Below are positions 1 to 7,232 of a stretch of 64,000 nt of DNA, one piece after another. The DNA comes from Oceanidesulfovibrio indonesiensis (lineage in GTDB: Bacteria > Desulfobacterota > Desulfovibrionia > Desulfovibrionales > Desulfovibrionaceae), in assembly GCF_007625075.1 (NCBI RefSeq), contig NZ_QMIE01000009.1, positions 62,001-126,000 of the forward strand, read 5' to 3'. The first letter of the stretch is position 1; every line of letters starts with the position of its first letter. A program made the position numbers and the translations under genes. The notes below the pieces were generated by a model. The model ran no database searches. It was not told the DNA's origin and saw only the letters and a list, made by a program, of their open reading frames with translations.

Positions 1-806
1 GTGCGGGCTTCCATATCCTCATTCCTTTCCTGGACCGCGTGGCCTACAAGCGCAGTCTGAAGGAAGAGGTCATGGACATCCCCTCGCAGATCTGCATCAC
101 ACGGGACAACGTCTCCGTGGAGGTGGACGGGGTGATCTACCTCATGGTGGTCGATTCCAAACTCTCCAGCTACGGCATCGAGAACTACAAGGTGGGCGCC
201 AGCCAGCTGGCGCAGACGTCCCTGCGCTCTGCCATCGGCAAGATCGACCTGGACAAAACCTTCGAGGAGCGCGAATCCATCAACCAGCAGGTAGTGGAAG
301 CCGTGGACGAGGCGGCCCAGAACTGGGGCGTGAAGGTGTTGCGTTACGAAATCAAGGACATCACCCCGCCCAACTCGGTGATGGCCGCCATGGAAGGGCA
401 GATGAAGGCCGAGCGCGAGAAGCGCGCCGCTATCTCCATCTCCGAAGGCGACCGCCAGTCGCGCATCAACCGCGCCGAAGGCGCCCGGCAGGAGGCCATC
501 GCCTTGTCCGAAGGCGAGAAAATGAAACGCATCAACGAGGCCGAAGGCCGCGCCCGGGAAATCGAACTCTTTGCCGACGCCACGGCCCAGGGCATCCGAA
601 CCGTGGCCGAAGCGCTGGCCGAGCGCGGCGGCGTGGCCGCCGCCAACCTGCGAATCGCCGAGCGCTACATCCAGGAGTTCGGCAACATCGCCAAGGAAAC
701 CAACACACTGGTCATTCCCTCCAACGTCTCCGATGTCTCCAGCATGGTCGCCACGCTGACCACTGTGCTGGAGGGCGTGCAGTCGAAGAAGGGGGATAAG
801 GAATAA
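1..806 (+). CDS. SPFH/Band-7 (stomatin-like) membrane protease-associated protein, 5' end outside window
   Basis: The open frame (frame 3) runs in from the left edge; residues before the first GTG at 39 (GFHILIPFLDRV) already match the family, so the gene is truncated by the window and 39 is not its start. The visible part is the SPFH domain followed by the helical tail with AEGAR/SEGE-type repeats typical of stomatins and QmcA, and a conserved end around TLVIPSNVSDVSSMV. Such proteins are anchored in the inner membrane by an N-terminal helix (not seen here), oligomerise into microdomain scaffolds and usually pair with an NfeD-type protease gene upstream, which would lie outside the window. 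The exact cellular role in this organism is not determinable. A bidirectional terminator follows. Confidence 0.9.
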   Translation, partial: AGFHILIPFLDRVAYKRSLKEEVMDIPSQICITRDNVSVEVDGVIYLMVVDSKLSSYGIENYKVGASQLAQTSLRSAIGKIDLDKTFEERESINQQVVEAVDEAAQNWGVKVLRYEIKDITPPNSVMAAMEGQMKAEREKRAAISISEGDRQSRINRAEGARQEAIALSEGEKMKRINEAEGRAREIELFADATAQGIRTVAEALAERGGVAAANLRIAERYIQEFGNIAKETNTLVIPSNVSDVSSMVATLTTVLEGVQSKKGDKE

Positions 807-850
807 CACTGCTGACTGACAGACCATTTTTTTCCCGTGCCCAAACGATG

Positions 851-880
851 AAGCCCCGACCGCATCCACGGCCGGGGCTT
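851..880. terminator. Bidirectional hairpin terminator
   Basis: AAGCCCCG...CGGGGCTT arms close a GC-rich stem (one mismatch), with TTATTATTT on the right side and AT-rich sequence on the left. It lies between the convergent SPFH and M16 genes and can serve both. Confidence 0.7.
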
Positions 881-911
881 ATTATTTGCTGAATGCCGGC
901 GTCGCGGCATC

Positions 912-3614
912 CTACGGTTGCAGCGTCACCTCGTAGGCCTTGTCCAGCTGCAGGTACTTATTCGCGAGTTCTTTGAGGTCCGCGGCTGTCAGAGACTGGG
1001 CCGCCTCAATGGCCTCGCGGTTCAGATCATGCGGCAGGCCCTGCGCCATCAGGCCCGAGGCTTCAGTGGACCGGCTCAGCAGGCTCTGGTGCTCGCGGTA
1101 GTAGTCGCCTGAAAGCTGGTTTTTGCCGCGTTCCACGCTCTCCTCGTCCATGGGAGTTTCGTGCAGCCGGGTGATAAGGGTGCGGAAGCCTTCCCGCGCC
1201 TGGTCGAGCTTCTCCGGCGAGGTGCCGATGTAGAAGGCGAGGAAGCCGGACTCCGGGCTCTGCCAGAGGAAGGTGGAAACGGAGTAGCCCAGGCCCTGTT
1301 CGTCTCGCAGGGTGCGGAAGAGCGGGCCGCTCATGCCGCCCAAAGAGTTGCGCAGCAGGCGCAGTCCCGGGCCGTCCTCCTGACCCTGGCCGGGCACCGG
1401 GAAGACCAGCAGCAGGTGCGCCTGGTTGCGGTCCTCCATGTGCAGGGCGAACTCACGGACATCACGCCATGCGGGCGCGGTGAAGGCAACGGGATCGTCC
1501 GTTGCCGGCAGTTCTTCGGCCAGGCGCTCGGCCGTCGCGACCACGATTTCGCGATCGAAATCGCCGCACACGGACATCACCCACGGCTGGCTGCGCTGCT
1601 GTTCCCAGAGCGCCAGCACGTCTTCGCGTGTCAGGGCCTCCAGGTCGTCCGGCTGGCCCATGTGGTAGTAGCCGTATGGGTGGTCCATGAACAGCTGTGG
1701 GAAAAGCTCGCGGAACATGCGGCCCATGGGCTGGTCCTCGCGTTTCATGATGGTGGCCAGCTGGTTGTTCTTTTCCCGCGCCACCTCTTCTTTCGGGAAC
1801 GTGGGCTCGGTGAGGACCTGGACGACGAGGTCGAGCACGTCCTCAGAAAAGCGAGTGGGGAACTTGGCAGAGACGCCCAACAGGTCGCGGCCGGCGCTGG
1901 TGTTCAGATCCGCGGCGCGGGCCGAGAGATAGTCCTGAATCTCGGTGGTGGACATCCCTTGCACGCCCCGCGGCAGCACGCGGCCCAGAAGTTCGGAGAG
2001 CCCCTGCTTGTCCTCGGTAATGAGCAGGTCGCCACCGCGGAAATGCAGGGACACGGCTGTGTACGGCAGCGTGGGATCGGGCAGCAGCACCAGGGTGCGG
2101 CCGTTGCCCAGGTCCATGTACTCGGCTTCACCGACGGTTTTATCCTTGCTGGTGGCGATACTATCGCGTCCCGGCTCCGCTTCCTGCGTCCATTTCTCTG
2201 CGATAATGCCGGCCAGTGCGTGCTCCACGCTTACGGCGCTGTCGTCGCGCACCGGGGCGTCGCCCTCGGTGGCTTCCGCCGGCATGAGCGTGGAAACGGA
2301 GAGGCGCGACGGCGCAAGATATGACGTGATGAGCCGGTCCAGAGTGGCGTGGTTCACCTGCCGCAATTCGGCCAGATAGTTCTCTTCGGCCAGTGGATTG
2401 CCCTCGAAGAACTGGAAGAAACCGAGTTTGCTGGCGAGTCCGCCCAGGGTTTCCTTGGTCTGGTAGAGGGAGTCTTCCATGTTGAGTTTGGCGCGGTCCA
2501 GGGCGTCTTCCGAAAAATCGTCTCCGCTCAGGCTGGCGAACTCCTCCATGAGCTGGCTCCAGAACGTCTCGAGGTTGCCGGAGTCGAGCACGGCGTGCAG
2601 GTAGAGCATGCCCACGCGCTCGAGAGCCAGGTAGGACATGGAGACTGTATCCACCAACTGCTTTTCGTACTTGTAGGTTCGGTAGAGTCTGGCAGTGTAG
2701 TCCCCCCCCAGCAGATGGGCCAGGACTTCCAGGCCGGTGGCGTCCGTGGCGCGAAAGCCGGGAGCCGGAAACGCCGCCGAGAGATAGGTCTTGTTGTAGG
2801 GGCCGTTGCGTACGGTGACCTGCGGCCCTTCGGTTCCCAGGAGCTTCAGCGGCAGCGGATTGGGCGGTGTGATGGAGCGGGTGTTCCTGAGTCCGCCGAA
2901 CACTCGCTCTGCCTCGGCCACAGCCTCCTCGGCAGAGACCTTGCCCACCACGACGAGGAGCATGGATTGCGGCTGATACTGCCGCTCGATGTATTCCTTC
3001 ACGTCCTCGGGCCGGATGGAGGTGACGGTTTCAGGGTAGCCGATGACGGGCCAGGCGTAAGAGGTCTCCGGCCACACTTTTTTCTGGATATCCTTGAAGA
3101 GCAGGGTGGAGGGGTTGTCTTCGCCGCGCTGGAGCTCGGACAGGACGACCTGCTTCTCGCGCTCCAGCTCCTCCGGGTCGATTGCCGCGCCGAAGATCAT
3201 GTCTTTGAACACGTCCAGGGCGAGCTGCCAGCGTTCTGCCGGGAGTTCGGAGAGATAAACCGTGTAGTCGAAGCTGGTGGCCGCGTTCACATAGCCGCCT
3301 ACAGCTTCGATGTCCCGGGCCACATCGCCGGGAGCGCGGTCCTCCGTGCCTTTGAACACCATATGTTCAAGCAGGTGGCTGATGCCGGCCTGATCCGCGG
3401 CTTCGTACGCCGAACCGGTGTGCACGTAGAGCCGTACGGATGCGAGCGGGAAGCGGTCGTCCTCCTGGACGAGGACGCTCATGCCGTTTTCTAGGTGTAT
3501 CAGCGTATGTCCCACGTCGCTTTCCTGGATGGCCAGGGCCTGGGGGGTCGGTCCGATAAACGAGATCATGGAGAGTACTCCAAAGCATACAAGTAAAGAA
3601 CGCCATACATTCAT
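912..3614 (-). CDS. Exported M16 (pitrilysin/insulinase) family zinc metalloprotease, two-domain
   Basis: 900 residues, the length of the fused two-module M16 peptidases. Residues 1-28 form a signal peptide ending PTPQALA. The inverted zinc-binding motif HXXEH is intact at about H80-L-L-E83-H84, in the context GISHLLEHMVFKGT; the third ligand glutamate lies downstream near the ELQRGEDNP segment. The C-terminal half (from about 490) is a second M16-like domain without HXXEH, as expected of the catalytically inactive half that completes the peptide-degrading chamber. AAGGAG precedes the ATG. The coding strand contains an in-frame G8 run at 2702-2709 (Leu-Gly-Gly-Asp), a useful control for the two frameshifted G runs elsewhere. 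Likely periplasmic peptide or protein degradation; substrate unknown. Confidence 0.93.
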   Translation of the reverse strand: MNVWRSLLVCFGVLSMISFIGPTPQALAIQESDVGHTLIHLENGMSVLVQEDDRFPLASVRLYVHTGSAYEAADQAGISHLLEHMVFKGTEDRAPGDVARDIEAVGGYVNAATSFDYTVYLSELPAERWQLALDVFKDMIFGAAIDPEELEREKQVVLSELQRGEDNPSTLLFKDIQKKVWPETSYAWPVIGYPETVTSIRPEDVKEYIERQYQPQSMLLVVVGKVSAEEAVAEAERVFGGLRNTRSITPPNPLPLKLLGTEGPQVTVRNGPYNKTYLSAAFPAPGFRATDATGLEVLAHLLGGDYTARLYRTYKYEKQLVDTVSMSYLALERVGMLYLHAVLDSGNLETFWSQLMEEFASLSGDDFSEDALDRAKLNMEDSLYQTKETLGGLASKLGFFQFFEGNPLAEENYLAELRQVNHATLDRLITSYLAPSRLSVSTLMPAEATEGDAPVRDDSAVSVEHALAGIIAEKWTQEAEPGRDSIATSKDKTVGEAEYMDLGNGRTLVLLPDPTLPYTAVSLHFRGGDLLITEDKQGLSELLGRVLPRGVQGMSTTEIQDYLSARAADLNTSAGRDLLGVSAKFPTRFSEDVLDLVVQVLTEPTFPKEEVAREKNNQLATIMKREDQPMGRMFRELFPQLFMDHPYGYYHMGQPDDLEALTREDVLALWEQQRSQPWVMSVCGDFDREIVVATAERLAEELPATDDPVAFTAPAWRDVREFALHMEDRNQAHLLLVFPVPGQGQEDGPGLRLLRNSLGGMSGPLFRTLRDEQGLGYSVSTFLWQSPESGFLAFYIGTSPEKLDQAREGFRTLITRLHETPMDEESVERGKNQLSGDYYREHQSLLSRSTEASGLMAQGLPHDLNREAIEAAQSLTAADLKELANKYLQLDKAYEVTLQP

Positions 3615-3844
3615 TGCGACAGTCTCCTTGCCGATTCCGGGCGATTAAATCGAAGCAGCCCATTGTGCAGTATACGCAATCTTGAGGAATTGAACAGGGT
3701 GTGGGCGGACGCTGACATAATTTTCACGATTGCCACGCCATGCGGGGTTTTCGATACGAGTAAACCAATTGCCTGTCGGGCTCGCTTGTCCTACACTCAG
3801 AACGTTGGATATCAAAGAACTGCCTCGCCAGCCGGCGGAGTCCC

Positions 3845-5020
3845 ATGAGCATAATCGACAACACAGCAACCTCCAACAAGGCGACTCCCAGCGACGGGGG
3901 CGTACCCAGTCCCACGGTGCTCGTGGTGGATGATGAGTACGTCAACACGGTTTTGCTGGACGGCATTTTGCGTGGCGCGGGATTCGACACCCTGGTTGCT
4001 GCGAGCGGCTCCGAGGCCAGGAGCCTGGCGCAAACCAGAAATCCGGACCTCATCTTGCTGGATGTAATGATGCCCGAAGAGGACGGCTTCGAAACCTGTC
4101 GTCTGCTCAAGCAGGACGCAAGGACGGCGGATATCCCGATCATCTTCATTTCGGCCATGTCGGACGTGAAGAGCAAGGTGGCCGGCCTGGAGCTCGGCGC
4201 CGTGGATTACATAGCCAAGCCTTTTGAAAATGCCGAGGTCGTGGCGCGAATCCGCCTGCACCTCAAACTTCAGTTCGCGGTGCGTGCGCTCGTTGAAGCA
4301 CAGGCAGCCAAGCTCGCCCAGATCACGGCGGCGCAGCAGGCAATTCTGGCCACGCCGGAGGACGTGCCCGGCGCGAGCTTTGCCGTGCGCTATGTTCCTG
4401 CTCTGGAGGCCGGGGGCGACTTCTACGACGTCTTCCCGGCAGGAGCAGGCATGCATATGTACTTCGTGGCTGACGTCTGCGGGCATGATCTCGGCGCTTC
4501 CTTCGTCACATCCTCGCTCAAGGCGCTCCTGCGGCAGAACTCCGGGCCGTTGTTCACGCCGCTGGAGACCATGAAGCACATGAACCTCGTGCTCAAAAGC
4601 ATCCTGCAGAACGGCCGGTTCCTTTCCGCACAGACCCTGGTCGTTAACCGCGAGACCGCAACCTTCGAGCTGATCTCCGCCGGGCATCCCTCCCCGGTGC
4701 TGGTGAAAGCGTCCGGCGAAACCCACATCCTGCACACGGAAGGCGACGTGCTCGGCGTGTTCGAAAACGCCTGGCTTGACGTGCTCGGACAATGCTTCGA
4801 GCCGGGCGACAGGATATATCTGTATACGGACGGCCTTGTGGAGCGGTACGCGGAAGGCGCGAAGGCAAATTTGCTGGAAAGGGAGCGCGAGTTGCTCGAC
4901 GCATTGCGGGAAAAGCGCGGCCTGCCGCTGGAGCAGGCCGTATCCGAGGTGGTGGACTCTATGTTCCGGCAGTTCGGGCCGCCACAGGACGACGTGGTCC
5001 TGCTAGGCGTGGAGCTGTGA
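3845..5020 (+). CDS. Response regulator with PP2C-type (RsbU/SpoIIE-like) serine phosphatase output
   Basis: 391 residues. An N-terminal receiver domain (about 23-140) has the acidic pair DDE at 29-31, phosphoacceptor D73 in LLDVMMPE and K125 in AKPF. A short coiled linker leads to a SpoIIE/PP2C domain (about 180-391) with metal-binding motifs GGDFYDV, DVCGHD, LYTDG and DDVV. Proteins of this architecture dephosphorylate a phospho-STAS anti-sigma antagonist when the receiver is phosphorylated. GGAG lies five bases before the ATG. The next gene, one base downstream, encodes an anti-sigma-like kinase domain fused to STAS, the predicted partner and substrate. The upstream histidine kinase is not in the window. 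Confidence 0.93.
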   Translation: MSIIDNTATSNKATPSDGGVPSPTVLVVDDEYVNTVLLDGILRGAGFDTLVAASGSEARSLAQTRNPDLILLDVMMPEEDGFETCRLLKQDARTADIPIIFISAMSDVKSKVAGLELGAVDYIAKPFENAEVVARIRLHLKLQFAVRALVEAQAAKLAQITAAQQAILATPEDVPGASFAVRYVPALEAGGDFYDVFPAGAGMHMYFVADVCGHDLGASFVTSSLKALLRQNSGPLFTPLETMKHMNLVLKSILQNGRFLSAQTLVVNRETATFELISAGHPSPVLVKASGETHILHTEGDVLGVFENAWLDVLGQCFEPGDRIYLYTDGLVERYAEGAKANLLERERELLDALREKRGLPLEQAVSEVVDSMFRQFGPPQDDVVLLGVEL

Positions 5021-5021
5021 C

Positions 5022-5750
5022 ATGTTCAGTGTGGACGCCACGTCGACTACGCTCGCCATCGCCATGTCGGCCGAACTGGAATACATCGACGCGGCGTGCA
5101 TGGAAGCAAGCGGATTCATCGACGGCCACGGTCTGGGATCCTGCCGTTTCGCCGTGTTGTTGGGTCTGCGGGAGGCCCTGGCCAACGCGATCATCCATGG
5201 CTCCGGCAGCGACGCAGCACGGACCGTGCGCCTGGAGCTGGCGTGCGCGGGCAACGTCATCCACGTTTCCGTGGAGGACGAAGGGAGCGGGTTCGACTGG
5301 GCCAGCGCAGGAACGGCCGTGCCAGACCCCTGGAGCATGGGCGGGCGCGGGTTGCCTATCATCATGGAGTATTTCGACGAAATGGCCTTCAACGAATCGG
5401 GCAATGCCATTCGTTTCTCCAAACAATGCAGGAGTCAGCCAGGCATGAGCATCATCAAGCGCGACGGCGACGCCGCCGTTGTCGAACCGGGCCGGGACAT
5501 CGTGGCCACCATGGCCGATGATCTGAAAAAGGATCTGAAAGAGCTGTTGAACGAGGGAGTGAACGAGATCACCATTGACATGCAGGGGGTCGATCTTGTG
5601 GACTCCATCGGCATAGGGCTTCTCATCGCCACGCACAACTCGCTTACGGATCTGGACGGGGCGCTGAGGCTCACGAACGTCAATGGAGACATAGCGAATC
5701 TTTTCGGCAGAATGCGGCTCGACAAACATTTCCGGATAGTGACTGCCTGA
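5022..5750 (+). CDS. RsbW-type ATP-binding (HATPase) domain fused to STAS anti-sigma-antagonist domain
   Basis: 242 residues with two normally separate partners in one chain. Residues about 1-138 form a Bergerat-fold HATPase with N box LREALANAIIHG, DEGSGFD and the G2-box-like GGRGLPIIMEYFDEM. Residues about 141-242 form a STAS domain with the phosphorylation-loop motif DLVDSIGIGLL, where Ser is the usual phosphosite. ATG 5445 inside the gene opens exactly at the STAS domain (MSIIKRDG) and is preceded at about 10 bases by AGGAG, so a free STAS protein may also be made, or the fusion may have arisen by loss of a stop codon. The role is partner switching with the receiver-PP2C protein upstream; the sigma factor or other target is not in the window. 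Confidence 0.88.
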   Translation: MFSVDATSTTLAIAMSAELEYIDAACMEASGFIDGHGLGSCRFAVLLGLREALANAIIHGSGSDAARTVRLELACAGNVIHVSVEDEGSGFDWASAGTAVPDPWSMGGRGLPIIMEYFDEMAFNESGNAIRFSKQCRSQPGMSIIKRDGDAAVVEPGRDIVATMADDLKKDLKELLNEGVNEITIDMQGVDLVDSIGIGLLIATHNSLTDLDGALRLTNVNGDIANLFGRMRLDKHFRIVTA

Positions 5751-5789
5751 AAAGTGTGTTTTCCAATGGCATGTTAGCGAGGATACGAC

Positions 5790-7065
5790 ATGGAAGACAG
5801 CCTGTTGCAGACGTTTGTGGAGGACACCAGGGCGGACCTCGCGGATATCGAGGCCGATCTGCTGGACTTCGAGGAAGGGGGGGGCGGCGTTCGACTCCGA
5901 GCTGGTCACCCGAATTTTCCGCACCGCCCACGCCATCAAGGGCAGCGCCAGCCTGCTGGGGCTCGATAAGGTTCGGGAGCTCGCCCACAGGGTTGAGAAT
6001 GTCCTGGACATGGTGCGCAGCAACGAAATGGAACCGACACGCGCCGTGGCTGAAGCGGTGGTGGCGTCCCTGGACAGGATCGCCGAACTGGTCGACGACA
6101 TAGCAGCGAGCGAATCCGCGGATACCGAAGCGCTCGTCAGCGCCCTGACCAGTCTCGTCAGCGCCAGCCTTCCGCCGGAGCGCCACGCGTCCCTCGCGAA
6201 AACGCGCCGGGTGGTGTTGCCGGATGATCGCGTCGCTTTCGAGATTCCCGAACACGACCTCATTCAGGCGCGCAAGGGCGGTAATTTCCTGTACCTCGTC
6301 GAGTACGACCTCATCGCCGACGTGCATCGCAAGCACAAGACGCCTCTCGATCTTCTGAACTTTCTGGAAAAAAGCGGTTTGCTGCTTGACTGCAAAATGG
6401 ACATCGCCGCCGTGGGCACGCTGGACGACGAGATAACCCGCCGCATCCCACTGTACGTGCTCTACGCGACCATTCTGGAAGAGGACCTGGTGCGCGCGGT
6501 CTTCCAGGTCGATTCCAGGTACATCCATATCGTTGAACGCGACGAGAAATCCGGCGTAGAGAAGGCCTGGCCGCTTGCGCCACGTGAACGCGTCCGGCCC
6601 ATGGCAACCACGACCTTCGACAAGGACGCCCTGGACAGCATGGAGGCGGCCTTCGACGAATCCCTGGCGCGGATGGGCGCCGCGACGGCTACGGCGCAGG
6701 AGCATAACGATATGGAGACAGAACTGGCGCCGAACGTGTCCGGTTCGGACGCGGCCGTCGCGTTGACCGGCAGGCTGACCATCGAGCGCGCGGCGGAAAT
6801 CAAAGAGATGTTCGCCCAGGCTCTGGATGCGGGCGATGACGTGACCGTGGACCTTTCCCGGGTGGAAGATGCCGATGTGACGTTCCTGCAGGTGCTCTGG
6901 GCAGCGTACAAAAGCGCCGGGCAGCGCGGGGTGCGGATATCACTTTCCGGCGAGATACCGGAAGGTCTCAAGGAAGCCGCCGCCCGCGCCGGACTGGCCG
7001 ATCTGACACCGGAAACCCAGGTTCAGCCGGACTTCCCGCTTCTGGGACGGGCGGTGGAGGGCTGA
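5790..7065 (+). pseudogene. Hpt/CheA P1-P2-like protein with C-terminal STAS domain, frame broken at a G8 run
   Basis: Start ATG 5790 follows AGGATACGAC and opens an Hpt domain (MEDSLLQTFVEDTRADLADI...). The frame is lost at a run of eight G (5877-5884); with seven G it would read through into FDSELVTRIFRTAHAIKGSA, which holds the phosphoacceptor His, and on to the stop at 7065 (424 residues). The middle part (KGGNFLYLVEYDL, PLYVLYATILEEDLV) resembles the P2 region of CheA; the C-terminal ~100 residues are a STAS-like domain. No kinase core is present. The gene ends the receiver-phosphatase/kinase-STAS operon and could feed a phosphoryl group to the receiver. The break may be a sequence error, phase variation or true inactivation. 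A start within the downstream frame at 5815 (ATG) lacks the first Hpt helix. Confidence 0.78.
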
Positions 7066-7152
7066 AGTCAGTTGATGATAAACGTCCGTTGCTTTGTGGA
7101 TTCACCGAAATTGAGCGCGACAATTATTCGGAACCTGGAAATTGGCTTTTCC

Positions 7153-7186
7153 AACTCGTGCTTAAGATTCTCCAAACGCACGAGTT
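7153..7186. terminator. Hairpin after the partner-switching operon
   Basis: AACTCGTGC (7153-7161) pairs perfectly with GCACGAGTT (7178-7186) around a 16-base loop, downstream of the stop at 7065. There is no U run, so terminator function is only probable. Confidence 0.4.
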
Positions 7187-7194
7187 AGGATATG

Positions 7195-7222
7195 CCGGCG
7201 GCATCACGGACTATGCCGCCGG
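7195..7222. terminator. Strong 10-bp hairpin between convergent genes
   Basis: CCGGCGGCAT (7195-7204) pairs perfectly with ATGCCGCCGG (7213-7222) around an 8-base loop, just beyond the stop of the radical-SAM gene. Together with the hairpin at 7153 it separates two convergent units. No U run on either side. Confidence 0.5.
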
Positions 7223-7232
7223 ATAAGCTCTC

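Noticed and set aside
2702-2709. Possible frameshift at the G8 run in the M16 gene
   Set aside because: The reading frame is continuous through Leu-Gly-Gly-Asp with eight G, so this tract is intact.
1161-3494. Two long plus-strand frames within the M16 gene
   Set aside because: Antisense shadows of a metalloprotease with intact motifs.
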